Below are positions 51,528 to 60,710 of a stretch of 64,000 nt of DNA, piece by piece. Every line of letters starts with the position of its first letter. Position 1 is the stretch's first letter. Below the pieces are notes generated by a model. The model searched no databases. It saw only the letters and a program-made list of their open reading frames with translations, and was not told where the DNA came from. The DNA comes from Chloroflexota bacterium (GTDB lineage: Bacteria > Chloroflexota > UBA11872): NCBI GenBank assembly GCA_026708035.1, contig JAPOVQ010000014.1:128826-192825 (forward strand), given 5' to 3'. The position numbers and the translations under genes were made by a program.

Positions 51528-52404
51528 CACCGGACGCGTCCAAGCGCTGGCGTCCGCGCATCCGCCAGCGGAATGCCATCGGGCGCGGGTTTGCCGCGCT
51601 GACCATCGTGTCCACCCTGCTTGGCATCGCCATGCTCGTGGCCCTGCTCGTCGATGTCTTCAGCGACGGCGCCGCGCAGGTCGACGGCCATTTCCTGACG
51701 AGCTACCCGTCGCGCTTTCCCGAGGATGCCGGGCTGCGCTCCGCTCTCCTGGGCACGTTGTGGTTGATCGTTCTAACGGCCGTTATCGCCTTCCCACTTG
51801 GCGTCGGCGCGGCGATTTACCTCGAGGAGTACGCGCCCGACACCTGGCTCACCCGGTTCATCCAGCTCAACATTGCCAACCTGGCCGGAGTTCCATCGGT
51901 CGTCTACGGCCTGCTCGGCCTGGGGCTGTTTGTTCGGTGGTTCGCGCTGGGCCGCAGTCTCATGGCCGGAGCCATGACGATGGCGCTCTTGATCCTGCCG
52001 CTCATCATCGTCGCGTCGCGCGAAGCGATTCGCGCCGTGCCCGACGGTCAGCGTGAAGCCTCCTACGCGCTTGGCGCGACGCGGTGGCAGACGGTCTTTC
52101 GGACCGTGCTGCCGGCAGCCGGTGGGGGAATTTTGACAGGCACAATTCTGGCGTTGGCGCGGGCGATTGGTGAGACTGCGCCACTGATTACGATTGGAGC
52201 GCTGACCTATATCGCCTTTGATCCGACTGGCCCGATGGACCTCTTCACCGTCCTCCCAATCCAGATCTTCAACTGGGTCTCGCTGCCGCAGGAGGGATTC
52301 AGCGAATTGGCGGCCGGAGGCATTGTGATTCTGCTGATCGTCTTGTTGCTCGCCAACTCGATTGCGCTCTTCATCCGATTCCGACTGCAGCGGAGGTTTG
52401 ACTG

Positions 52405-52405
<1 letters not shown>
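51524..52405 (+). CDS. pstA: Phosphate ABC transporter permease PstA
   Basis: The 293-residue partner of PstC has six transmembrane segments. Family signatures are [44 protein letters not shown] and the EAA loop [49 protein letters not shown]. It begins with a GTG at 51524 within the pstC stop. Its stop TGA overlaps the pstB ATG by one base. Confidence 0.95.
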
Positions 52406-53256
<851 letters not shown>

Positions 53257-53270
53257 GGAGGAAGGCGCTC

Positions 53271-54023
53271 ATGCCGCGCCAGGAATACGTCCAGCGTCTG
53301 AATGAACTCCAAGACGAAATCCTTCTCGTTGGGTCGATGGTCGACAAGGCGGTCCAGCGCGCCGTCGAAGCCCTGCGAACTCGCGACGCCGCGACAGCCC
53401 AGGCGGTGATTGACGCCGACGACGAGATCGATGCGCGTCAAATCCAACTCGAAGAGCACGCCATCGACATCATGGCCACGCAGCAGCCGATGGCCAGCGA
53501 CCTGCGCCAACTCGTTACCGCCCTCCACGTGGCCGACGAGCTGGAGCGAATGGGCGACTACGCCGAGGGCATCGCCAAGATCACGCTGCTCATGGGCGAG
53601 CAGGCGCCCATAAAGCCGCTGATTGACATTCCCCGCATGGCGGACATCGCCCGCGAGATGATGCGCGCCAGCCTCGACGCACTGGTGGCCCGCGACATCG
53701 AGGCCGCGTCCGCGGTTTGGCAGCGGGACGACGAAGTCGACGAGCTCTACGAGCAGGTCTACCGCGAACTCGTCACCCATATGATCGCGGACCCGACGAA
53801 GATCGAGCGTGCGACCTTTCTGATTTGGGTGGCCCACAACATCGAGCGCATCGCCGACCGCGCCACGAACATCGCCGAGCGTGTGATCTTCGTCAGCACG
53901 GGCCAGATCCCCACGCGCGAGGAGTGGTGGGACAAGCGCCTCACCGAGCGCGGCAACGGCAACGGCAACGGCAACGGCGCCGGCGACGGCGCCGATGGCA
54001 GGTTTCCACCGGTCGGGGTTTAG
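53271..54023 (+). CDS. phoU: Phosphate signalling protein PhoU
   Basis: This two-repeat helical-bundle protein starts MPRQEYVQRLNELQDEILLVGSMVDKAVQRAVEAL. The conserved metal-binding motifs are ELERMGDYAEGIAKI in the first half and NIERIADRATNIAERVIFV in the second. It mutes the histidine kinase when phosphate is plentiful, by contact with PstB. GGAGGAAGG lies before the ATG at 53271. The C-terminus carries an extra low-complexity GNGNGNGNGAGDGADG tail encoded by GGCAAC repeats, not seen in typical ~230-residue PhoU. Confidence 0.96.
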   Translation: MPRQEYVQRLNELQDEILLVGSMVDKAVQRAVEALRTRDAATAQAVIDADDEIDARQIQLEEHAIDIMATQQPMASDLRQLVTALHVADELERMGDYAEGIAKITLLMGEQAPIKPLIDIPRMADIAREMMRASLDALVARDIEAASAVWQRDDEVDELYEQVYRELVTHMIADPTKIERATFLIWVAHNIERIADRATNIAERVIFVSTGQIPTREEWWDKRLTERGNGNGNGNGAGDGADGRFPPVGV

Positions 54024-54087
54024 CGGGCGGCGCGACGCGATGGCCGACCCGCAGGTGCTGTTCGTCTGCCGGCGCAGCCCCCGTCCG

Positions 54088-54112
54088 CCATTCCCGCGGA
54101 AGCAGGAATCCA
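54088..54112 (-). repeat. Degenerate R1-family stem-loop
   Basis: ATTCCCGCGG-AAGCAGGAAT lies between phoU and the glycosyltransferase gene. It is a shorter, diverged relative of the R1 core, in the same orientation as the 58.1-kb copy. Confidence 0.5.
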
Positions 54113-54125
54113 AACTCGGCCGACC

Positions 54126-55379
54126 ATGCGTGCACATCTGCCGCCCGCGGACCCGCCGATCTCCGTGACGACCGCACTCTGGCTCGTCGTGGCGCTCTCG
54201 CTTACTGCCCTTGGCGCCTGGCTCGTGCTGCTCCTGGCGCGGGGCGGCTTCTGGCGCACGGACGTTCGCCTTCCGGCAGTTGATCTCGCCGCCCAGCCGT
54301 CCGAGTGGCCGGACCTCGCCGTCGTCGTGCCGGCGCGCAATGAAAGCGACGTACTGCCCCACACGCTGCCGGCGCTGCTCGCGCAGGACTATCCGGGTGA
54401 CCTGCACGTCTATTTGGTCGACGACGTAAGCGACGACGCCACCGCCGAGACTGCCCAAGCCATTGCCGTGGGCGTCGGCGCCGCCGACCGCCTGACGGTC
54501 ATTCGCAACAACCCTAGGCCGCCCGGATGGATGGGAAAGACCTGGGCCATGCACGCGGGCGTACACGCGGCCTTGGGAGGGCGTCCAGACTACTTCCTCC
54601 TCACCGATGCCGACATTCGGCACCCGCTGGACTCGGCCCGGTCACTGGTGGCCGCGGCGATTCACCACGACCTCGACCTGGTCTCGCAGATGGCGATGCT
54701 CCGCGTCGCTTCCCTCTGGGACCGCCTGCTCATTCCAGCATTCGTCATGTTCTTCGGCATGATCTACCCCTTCCGCCGGTCGAACGATCCAGGAACCGGG
54801 ACTGCCGCCGCGGCGGGCGGCTGCATGCTCGTTCGAGCCGTCGCGCTTGAACGCGCCGGGGGCATCGAGTCGATTGCCGGAGCCGTCATCGACGACTGCG
54901 CCCTGGCTCGCCGCATAAAGGACCACGGTCGGCCGCAGGGCGGACGGATCTGGTTGGGGCTCTCGCGCGAGGTGCGCAGCGTGCGTCGCTACCGAGGCCT
55001 GGGCGAGATCTGGTCCATGGTCACGCGCTCGGCGTACGCCCAGTTGGACTTCGCCGCCTGGCGCCTGGCCGGTACGGTGTTGGGGCTGCTCGTGGTGTTC
55101 GTGTGGCCGCCGGTCGCCATCATCCTGGGCGCGGTTGCCCTCGCGACCGGCGCAGCCGCCGCTCCGGCCGCGCTGCTCCTGGCGTCGGGATTCGCTGCGT
55201 GGGCGCTTATGACCGCATCGCTGGTCCCGATGCTGCGCTGGTATGGCACCCGAACAGTCCTCGCGCTCGCGCTGCCCGTCACCGCCGCCATCTACACGGC
55301 TATGACAGTGGACTCGGCCCGCCTTCACTGGTCGGGCCAGGGCGGACGCTGGCGCGGGCGCCGCGTGGGCGGGCGCTAG
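54126..55379 (+). CDS. Glycosyltransferase family 2, hopene-associated HpnB type
   Basis: The 417-residue membrane glycosyltransferase has an N-terminal helix (LWLVVALSLTALGAWLVLLLARGG), the GT2 domain beginning LAVVVPARNESDVLPHTLPALLAQDYPGDLHVYLVDDVSDDATAE, DYFLLTDADIRHPLDSARSLVAAA (DxD) and GGCMLVRAVALERAGGIESIAGAVIDDCALARRIKDHGR, and three C-terminal helices. The GRIWLGLSREVRSVRRYRGLGEIWSMVTRSAYAQL segment is strongly HpnB-like. HpnB is found in hopanoid clusters, but no other hpn or squalene gene is in this window, so the acceptor is uncertain. Confidence 0.88.
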   Translation: MRAHLPPADPPISVTTALWLVVALSLTALGAWLVLLLARGGFWRTDVRLPAVDLAAQPSEWPDLAVVVPARNESDVLPHTLPALLAQDYPGDLHVYLVDDVSDDATAETAQAIAVGVGAADRLTVIRNNPRPPGWMGKTWAMHAGVHAALGGRPDYFLLTDADIRHPLDSARSLVAAAIHHDLDLVSQMAMLRVASLWDRLLIPAFVMFFGMIYPFRRSNDPGTGTAAAAGGCMLVRAVALERAGGIESIAGAVIDDCALARRIKDHGRPQGGRIWLGLSREVRSVRRYRGLGEIWSMVTRSAYAQLDFAAWRLAGTVLGLLVVFVWPPVAIILGAVALATGAAAAPAALLLASGFAAWALMTASLVPMLRWYGTRTVLALALPVTAAIYTAMTVDSARLHWSGQGGRWRGRRVGGR

Positions 55380-55400
55380 AATCTAGCGCTCGCCGCCGGA

Positions 55401-56240
55401 ATGCGCCGCATCGTCAAGCTCGCCTACAGCACCTGGGGCATGGCCGACGTCCCCATCGAGGTCGCCGTGCCGCGACTGGCCCGGATGGGCTACGCCGGGC
55501 TCGAGCTCACCATCCTGCCCGGCTACACCACGGCCCTCGAACGCCTGGACGCCGCCGCCCGCCAACGCATCCCCGCCTTGCTGCGTGAGCAGGGCATGAC
55601 GCTCACGGCGCTCGCCGCGCACTCGCGGCTCCTGGATCCCCCGGAATACCTGACCAGCATCACGCGCTTGCGCGAGGCCGTGCATCTGGCCGTCGCGCTT
55701 GACCCCGACGACCCGCCACCGATCAACACGCTGCCCGGTGGCGTCCCGTCCGAATGGGATGCCGTGCGCCATCGAGTGGTCGACGAGTACGCCCGACTCG
55801 GAGAATACGCCGCCCCTCACGGCGTGTCGCTGGCCATCGAGCCGCACGTCGGAGCGGCGCTCAGCCGGCCGGACCAAGCGCTCTGGTTGATTGAGCGGAT
55901 TGGCCTGCGCAACGTCGGTCTCAACGTCGACTACAGCCACTTCCAGGCCATTGGCATGAGCGTGGCCGAGGCTGTGCCCCCGCTGGCGCCGCATGCGCTG
56001 CACACGCATATCAAGGGTGTGACCGGGCGTTGGCCCAATCACGCGTTCGTCACGCCCGGCGAGGACGACTTTGATCACGCCACCTACCTGCGGACGATGC
56101 ATGAGTGCGGCTATCGCGGATACGAGACGGTCGAGATCTCGAAGATGGTCGTCGCTCGGCCCGACTATGAGCCGTTCGCGCACGCGCAGCTTGCCTATGA
56201 CACCCTTGCCGACGCGGCGCGTCGGGCCGGCATTGGCTAG
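55401..56240 (+). CDS. Sugar phosphate isomerase/epimerase (xylose isomerase-like TIM barrel)
   Basis: The 279-residue protein begins MRRIVKLAYSTWGMADVPIEVAVPRLARMGYAGLEL. The metal-binding positions typical of the AP-endonuclease-2 superfamily are visible as Glu in VSLAIEPHVG, Asp and His in VGLNVDYSHFQAIG, His in LHTHIKGVTG and Glu in GYETVEISKM. It probably isomerises or epimerises a sugar or inositol derivative. It begins 21 bp after the glycosyltransferase stop. Confidence 0.88.
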   Translation: MRRIVKLAYSTWGMADVPIEVAVPRLARMGYAGLELTILPGYTTALERLDAAARQRIPALLREQGMTLTALAAHSRLLDPPEYLTSITRLREAVHLAVALDPDDPPPINTLPGGVPSEWDAVRHRVVDEYARLGEYAAPHGVSLAIEPHVGAALSRPDQALWLIERIGLRNVGLNVDYSHFQAIGMSVAEAVPPLAPHALHTHIKGVTGRWPNHAFVTPGEDDFDHATYLRTMHECGYRGYETVEISKMVVARPDYEPFAHAQLAYDTLADAARRAGIG

Positions 56241-56330
56241 CCGCCTGTAGGCGTCCCTGTCCTCGCAAGGCCACGGCGCTAGCGCCGGCGAGATCGGTGT
56301 GGGCTGGTCGAGTGTGAAACGGAGGGTCGG

Positions 56331-56951
56331 GTGCTAAGGGCCGGACCCATGGCCGCAATTGCGACCCTCGTGCTGATGGTGGCGGCGGTCGTTGTGCTGA
56401 CTCTGCTCCCAGCGGCCGCCGGCCAGGCTCCTCCGGCGAGCCCGCCGCAGATTACGCCGCAGGCGGCGGAGCAGGCAGAAGCGCCGGAGGAGTCCGACCT
56501 CCCGATCGCGCCGGTCAAGCCAATTCCGGCAATCGAGCGTGCGCCCATCGGCATGGGCGTGTCGTTTGCTCTGCTGCTGTATTTGATCGACGCGGACGGT
56601 CTGCTGAGCGCCTTGGAGCCGGCGGTGACCTACTTGGACTACGAGGCCGGCCGCGCGGCCCATGGCGACGTCAGCGCGCTGCGAGTCATTGCCACGGCCG
56701 GCGCAACTGGCGAGGTGTTTTCCCGGGCCAACACCACGTTCATGGAGTTCCGATTGCCGCGCAGCGGAGTGTTTTACAACCGCTGGCTGCGCGACCTGCT
56801 GGCCGAGGGTCGCGATGCCCAGGCAACGCTGATCGAGCGCCAGTTGACCGATGGTTTCGATGCAGCGCCAACCGGTGATACCTACACCGAGCTGGCCGCC
56901 AAGTTTCGGACAGCCTCTCGTTTTCGCAACGACCTGGCGGCGCGACCCTAG
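56331..56951 (+). CDS. Hypothetical secreted/membrane-anchored protein, 206 aa
   Basis: I do not recognise a family. The N-terminus (MLRAGPMAAIATLVLMVAAVVVLTLLPAAAGQAPPASPP) is a signal peptide or anchor, followed by a Pro/Glu/Ala-rich segment to about residue 65. A second hydrophobic stretch (IGMGVSFALLLYLIDADGLLSAL) leads into a soluble helical C-terminus with no cysteines. The GTG at 56331 is used; ATG 56349 is a possible alternative. It stands alone between two metabolic genes. Confidence 0.6.
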   Translation: MLRAGPMAAIATLVLMVAAVVVLTLLPAAAGQAPPASPPQITPQAAEQAEAPEESDLPIAPVKPIPAIERAPIGMGVSFALLLYLIDADGLLSALEPAVTYLDYEAGRAAHGDVSALRVIATAGATGEVFSRANTTFMEFRLPRSGVFYNRWLRDLLAEGRDAQATLIERQLTDGFDAAPTGDTYTELAAKFRTASRFRNDLAARP

Positions 56952-57019
56952 CCGCCCGCTCGCGCAGACTGCCCGCCCGTGGTTTCATACCGCGACGATC
57001 CATCCCGCGAGACCCGAGT

Positions 57020-58003
57020 ATGAAACGATCCGCCAAGCCCGAAGGCAAGTTCAACGTCGTAATCGAAGAGGTCCCGATTCCCGAACCGGGACCGGAACAG
57101 GTGCGGATTCGATCCGTCACCAGTCTCATCAGCCGCGGCTCGGAGATCGGCGCTCGCTATACGCGTGAGCACGCCGTGAATCCGGAGTCCATGGGCTATT
57201 CGCTCGCCGGGGTGGTGGATGCCGTCGGCGAAGAGGTCACCCACTTGCAGCCCGGCGACCGGGTGGTGTCCCTCGCCCCTCACGCCGAATACGTCGTGCG
57301 AGACGCCGTGTACGCCAGGCCCGACGCCCAGAATCAGGTCTACCCGATCGCCGACGGCGTGAGCTTCGAGCAGGCGACCTACTGGCCGCTGCTGGCCGGG
57401 GGCGTGACCTGGGTGGATATCGAGGGATTGGCCCGCGACGACCTCGTCGTGGTGGTCGGCCAAGGTCTGGTCGGCAGCCTGATCATGCAGGTGCAGAAGC
57501 TAAACGGCACCGGCACGATCGTGGCCATCGACACGCTGGACCTGCGCTGCGAGATGGCGGCCAAGCTGGGCGCGGACATCGTGATCAACGCGGCCAAGGA
57601 AGACGCGGTGGCCGCGGTCCAGCGCCTGTCCAACGGCGTCGGCGCCGACACGGTGGTCTATGCCGTCGGCGGCTCGGCCGGTCCCAAGGCGTTCGGACCG
57701 GCCATGGACATGGTCGCCCGCGGCGGAACGCTGCACCTTGTCGGGCTCTACGAGGACCAGCCGCTGCCCTTGACCTCGGGCGCGGCGCAAGGTCGGCGAA
57801 TCATCGGCGGCTACTACCGGCGCGGTCCCGACGCGGCGTCGGCGCGACGCGGCATGGATCTGCTCGCATCCGGCCAGGTCGCACCCGAGCACATGACAAC
57901 TCACCGCTATCCGTTCGAGCAGGTCGCCGACGCGTTTGACCTCCTCTACAACCGGATCGGCGAGACCCTGGGCGTCGTATTGGAGTTCGACTACAGAGGG
58001 TAG
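57020..58003 (+). CDS. Zinc-free MDR dehydrogenase (threonine/quinone reductase-like)
   Basis: The 327-residue protein has a GroES-like N-terminal domain (VVIEEVPIPEPGPEQVRIRSVTSLISRGSEIGARY) without catalytic-zinc Cys or His, and a Rossmann domain with VVVVGQGLVGSLIMQVQKLNG, AIDTLDLRCEMAAKLGADIVIN and GRRIIGGYYRRGPDAASARRGMDLLASGQV. The family handles polyol, alkene or quinone substrates; the SRGSEIG start recalls bacteriochlorophyll/secondary-metabolite dehydrogenase subgroups. NAD(P) specificity is likely NAD (Asp after the third strand). The substrate is unknown. Confidence 0.88.
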   Translation: MKRSAKPEGKFNVVIEEVPIPEPGPEQVRIRSVTSLISRGSEIGARYTREHAVNPESMGYSLAGVVDAVGEEVTHLQPGDRVVSLAPHAEYVVRDAVYARPDAQNQVYPIADGVSFEQATYWPLLAGGVTWVDIEGLARDDLVVVVGQGLVGSLIMQVQKLNGTGTIVAIDTLDLRCEMAAKLGADIVINAAKEDAVAAVQRLSNGVGADTVVYAVGGSAGPKAFGPAMDMVARGGTLHLVGLYEDQPLPLTSGAAQGRRIIGGYYRRGPDAASARRGMDLLASGQVAPEHMTTHRYPFEQVADAFDLLYNRIGETLGVVLEFDYRG

Positions 58004-58030
58004 TTGGGTGCCCGTCGGTGCCGGCGGTCG

Positions 58031-58067
58031 CTCCGTCTCCCGTGGGGAGAGGGCTGGGGTGAGGGGA
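58031..58067 (+). repeat. B-family stem-loop repeat, copy 2
   Basis: CGTCTCCC and GGGGAGAGGG around CGT, followed by CTGGGGTGAGGGG. Directly precedes the inverted R1 copy. The 234 bp between the dehydrogenase stop and the next gene are made almost entirely of these two repeats. Confidence 0.75.
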
Positions 58068-58077
58068 CTGTTCCCTC

Positions 58078-58168
58078 CGTCATTCCGGCGCAGGCCGGAA
58101 TCCAGTCCGGTCACATCTGGGGCGCGCCGGATGCTTGGCCTCCGGCGGGTCTCGGACCCGCCTCTACC
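58078..58168 (-). repeat. R1 dispersed repeat, inverted full copy
   Basis: Reverse complement of the element at 37025-37116, with about ten differences over 91 bp. Both stem-loops are kept: GGCGGGTCTCGGACCCGCC here, and GTCATTCCGGC with GCCGGAATCC. Confidence 0.85.
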
Positions 58169-58237
58169 CGACTTGCCCGAGGGTCCGCGTAGACTCAGGC
58201 AACCCAGCATCCCCGACTAGGCATCCGGAGACTGGCA

Positions 58238-58741
58238 ATGCTGACCCTGCGCACACAAGCCAAGTCCATTTCGCCGGAACTGTGGCGAGCCGTGGGCGTG
58301 GGGCTCGTCGTCGCCGTGCTGTTCTTCGTCGTCGTCGGGCTCGTCACCGGCGCCATCGACACGCCGGTCCTCGAGCGCCAGACGCCGCTGCTGGCGATCG
58401 ACTACCCGATCTGGGTAGTCAACGCGGCCCTGCTCGGCGCGCTGTCGGGACTCAGCGTCTATGCGCGGTCGCGCCGCATTGACCAGAGCGGCACGGCCAT
58501 CTTCAGCGGGGGATTCCTGGCGGCGTTCGCCGTGTCCTGTCCCCTGTGCAACGGGCTGCTGGTGGCCGCCTTCGGCACCGCCGGCGTGCTCAACGTCATC
58601 GAGCCGGCGCGACCGTTCATCAACGTCGCCACCATGCTCATCCTCACCGCGCTGCTCTTTAGGCGCTGGCGCACGTTCCGCGCCGACTGTGCTGCCTGCG
58701 ATGTGGCGCCAACGGCCGCGACCGAGCCGCCACGGCCCTAG
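58238..58741 (+). CDS. Small membrane protein with a CPxC motif, 167 aa
   Basis: I do not recognise a named family. Predicted helices lie at about residues 16-40, 48-68, 88-112 and 122-138. The third contains FAVSCPLCNGLLVAAFGTAGVL: a Cys-Pro-Leu-Cys pair at a helix start, as in thiol-disulfide or metal-handling membrane proteins. The C-terminus has a second Cys pair, RADCAACDVAP. Such CxxC arrangements suggest copper or redox handling, but that is inference. GGAGA lies six bases before the ATG at 58238. Confidence 0.72.
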   Translation: MLTLRTQAKSISPELWRAVGVGLVVAVLFFVVVGLVTGAIDTPVLERQTPLLAIDYPIWVVNAALLGALSGLSVYARSRRIDQSGTAIFSGGFLAAFAVSCPLCNGLLVAAFGTAGVLNVIEPARPFINVATMLILTALLFRRWRTFRADCAACDVAPTAATEPPRP

Positions 58742-58750
58742 CTGCCGCCC

Positions 58751-58792
58751 GGTGGCCCATGCTCGGTGGCCCATGCTCGGTGGCCCATGCTG
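58751..58792 (+). repeat. 14-bp tandem repeat, three units
   Basis: Three consecutive copies of GGTGGCCCATGCTC (the last ends in G). Ten bases after the stop of the CPxC gene. The unit is also the opening of the duplicated D block. Confidence 0.85.
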
Positions 58793-58805
58793 CGTGCAGC
58801 ATGGG
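58784..58805 (+). terminator. Perfect 10-bp hairpin after the CPxC gene
   Basis: CCCATGCTGC and GCAGCATGGG flank GT. No T-run follows, so termination is uncertain. Part of the D block. Confidence 0.4.
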
Positions 58806-58829
58806 AGCTGGACCTGCGCTCGGTCCGGT

Positions 58830-58868
58830 CCCCTCTCCCCGCTGTGGGAGAGGGATAGGGTGAGGGGA
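58830..58868 (+). repeat. B-family stem-loop repeat, copy 3
   Basis: CCCCTCTCCCC and GGGAGAGGG around GCTGT, then ATAGGGTGAGGGG. It lies inside D copy 1. Confidence 0.75.
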
Positions 58869-58990
58869 ATGGCCGGTCCCGCGCTGCGCGCAGCGCGGGC
58901 CATCGAAGACTGCGGGCGGCCACTAGGGCCGCCCCTACAGGGAATGACCGTTCGTGTAGGGGCGCCCTTTGTGGGCGCCCGCTTCCCGCG

Positions 58991-59305
58991 TCAATGCCGG
59001 TCCGGCTCGTAGCCCAAGTCTTTCAAACGCTCCCGCGCGAGCTTCAACTCGTCAACGCTGAACAGCGGTCTCCATCGCTCTTGCAACATCAGGACTTCCA
59101 CGGACATATCCAGTCGCCCCTGCTCGCCAAGTTCGGTTAGCCCCGATCGAACCGGAGAAATGCCGAGCAGTTGCTTTGCCGCAAAGACCCCGCTGTGTCG
59201 GCGCATCGCTTGCATGAGGAACATGGGAAAGCTGTGGGACTTGAAATCGGCATAAACGTGGTTCTCGAGTGCTCGATGGAACTCGTCCTCAAGCCTGGTG
59301 GTCAT
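58991..59305 (-). CDS. Hypothetical protein, 104 aa
   Basis: Not recognised. From the ATG at 59305 it reads MTTRLEDEFHRALENHVYADFKSHSFPMFLMQAMRRHSG to LKLARERLKDLGYEPDRH. It is mainly helical, soluble, with a C-terminal stretch that looks like a helix-rich DNA- or protein-binding tail. A TTG at 59323 would add six residues. Its last six residues and stop lie inside duplicated block D and match the end of the GNAT gene (YEPDRH versus YEPDRY). Confidence 0.72.
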   Translation of the reverse strand: MTTRLEDEFHRALENHVYADFKSHSFPMFLMQAMRRHSGVFAAKQLLGISPVRSGLTELGEQGRLDMSVEVLMLQERWRPLFSVDELKLARERLKDLGYEPDRH

Positions 59306-59366
59306 TACCTGGCCATTTCGCAATGTCCGACCGCTTGGAAAGCATACTCACGCCGGGCCTGACGCT

Positions 59367-59628
59367 GCTCGGTGGCCCATGGTGCGAACCCGCTGGCGGC
59401 CAGGCTGCGTGCAGCATGGGAGCTGAAATCGCGCTCGGTCCGGTCCGCTCTCCCCACTGCGGGAGAGGGATAGGGTGAGGGGAATAGCCGATCCTGCGCT
59501 GGACGCCGCGCGGGCCACCGAAGACTGCGGGCAGCCACTAGGGCTGCCCCTACGGGAAATGACCGTCCGTCTAGGGGCGCTCCTGGTGGGCGTCCGCGTC
59601 CCGCGTCAATACCGATCCGGCTCGTAGC
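59367..59628. repeat. Duplicated block D, copy 2
   Basis: Second copy of the block at 58771-59013, with a 26-bp insertion after GGTGGCCCATG. It includes a B-family stem-loop at 59448-59482. Its right end again contains the last 23 bp of a minus-strand gene, here the GNAT gene stopping at 59606. Confidence 0.85.
59448..59482 (+). repeat. B-family stem-loop repeat, copy 4
   Basis: CTCTCCCC and GGGAGAGGG around ACTGC, then ATAGGGTGAGGGG. Inside D copy 2. Confidence 0.75.
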
Positions 59629-60703
59629 AGTAGGCGTCGCTGCGCGGAAACAGCGCCGCCAGCCACGGCAAATCTTCCGGCGCGATCGACACGTCGTCGA
59701 CTTCGGCGACCTCAACAGCCGACCAATAGCCAAAGAGAAGTTGGGTCAGACGCTCGTGCGGCAGGGCCAGCGCGCGCTCCGGCCCACGGCCGCCGACGTC
59801 GACGGCGGTCGTCCCCAACGGCGTTGTGACGCGCACGCGGGATGGGGCCTCGTCGCCACACACCGCCGCCCGCGCGGGCAGCGTCGACTCGATGGCCCGC
59901 AGCACCGCATCCTGATCGAGGATGCGCAGCATATAGCCGGAGTCTTGCGGTCGAACCGTTTCCTGCTTGCATTCCATTCGCCGCACATAGGAGCCAAGGC
60001 CGACCTCGGGATGCAGCTCGAACCTGATGCTCGACGCCTGCCGCTTTGCGGCCTCGACAGACACCAGCGCAACCAGCGACGGTGCGACTGCCGACTCCGT
60101 GAACCCGGCGTCGATGACCTCCACTCCGGTCGAGTCCTCGCGCAGCGCGATGTAACCAACGGAGCGACCGTCCGAGTCAACGGCGATCCACAGGCCCGTC
60201 GTGCCCAGGATCGTTGAGCCGTTGCGTAGGCCGATCCAGTCCGCGGGGTCGCGCACGACCGAGCCGTCCAGGCCGGCGTTGACCGCGTTGTAGATATCGG
60301 CGACCGCCGGCAGATCGCGTGTGTCCGCCGGCCGCGCACGATGCCGGCCGATCGCTTGCTCGGCGACCTTGGTCTCCACCTCCATAGCAAAGTCGCACCC
60401 GATCGTGGCGTAGCCGAACTGCCCGTAGAACCCCGGAATGCCGAATAGCGCGACCGTCGAATAGCCGGCGTCGGTGAGGAGGTCGTGCGCGTGCGCCATC
60501 AGCGCGCTGGCGTAGCCGCGGCGGCGGTGGCCTTCCTCTGTGAAGACGTTGGCAATGCCCGCCGTGCGCAGCGTCGCGCCGGCCAGTCGAACCGGCGCCG
60601 CCATGACTTCCAATGAACACACCAACTCGTCGTCGAGCTCGGCCCAAACATCGGTGCGCCCCGGCTTCGGCGACGGCGCCTGGTGGAAGCGCAGGCGGCT
60701 CAT
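59606..60703 (-). CDS. GNAT-family N-acetyltransferase (Eis-like)
   Basis: The 365-residue protein carries the acetyl-CoA motif VFTEEGHRRRGYASALMAHAHDLLTDAGYSTVALFGIPGFYGQFGYATIG near residue 55-105, typical of Eis-like acetyltransferases, which have a second GNAT fold and an SCP2-like C-terminal domain; the tail (LPHERLTQLLFGYWSAVEV) fits the latter. Substrates include aminoglycosides or peptides in characterised relatives, but are unknown here. It ends YEPDRY within duplicated block D. It lies 7 bp after gltX in the same direction. Confidence 0.88.
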   Translation of the reverse strand: MSRLRFHQAPSPKPGRTDVWAELDDELVCSLEVMAAPVRLAGATLRTAGIANVFTEEGHRRRGYASALMAHAHDLLTDAGYSTVALFGIPGFYGQFGYATIGCDFAMEVETKVAEQAIGRHRARPADTRDLPAVADIYNAVNAGLDGSVVRDPADWIGLRNGSTILGTTGLWIAVDSDGRSVGYIALREDSTGVEVIDAGFTESAVAPSLVALVSVEAAKRQASSIRFELHPEVGLGSYVRRMECKQETVRPQDSGYMLRILDQDAVLRAIESTLPARAAVCGDEAPSRVRVTTPLGTTAVDVGGRGPERALALPHERLTQLLFGYWSAVEVAEVDDVSIAPEDLPWLAALFPRSDAYCYEPDRY

Positions 60704-60710
60704 CGGCGGG

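Larger units (their letters stand above)
58771..59013. repeat. Duplicated block D, copy 1
   Basis: About 243 bp, matched by 59367-59628. It contains a hairpin, a B-family stem-loop (58830-58868), two more GC-rich stem-loops (GGGCGGCC-ACTAG-GGCCGCCC; GGGCGCCC-TTTGT-GGGCGCCC) and, at its right end, 23 bp of coding sequence of the minus-strand gene that stops at 58991. Confidence 0.85.

Noticed and set aside
53940-53990. GGCAAC repeats near the end of phoU as an intergenic microsatellite
   Set aside because: They are in frame and encode the Gly/Asn tail of PhoU; the stop follows at 54023.
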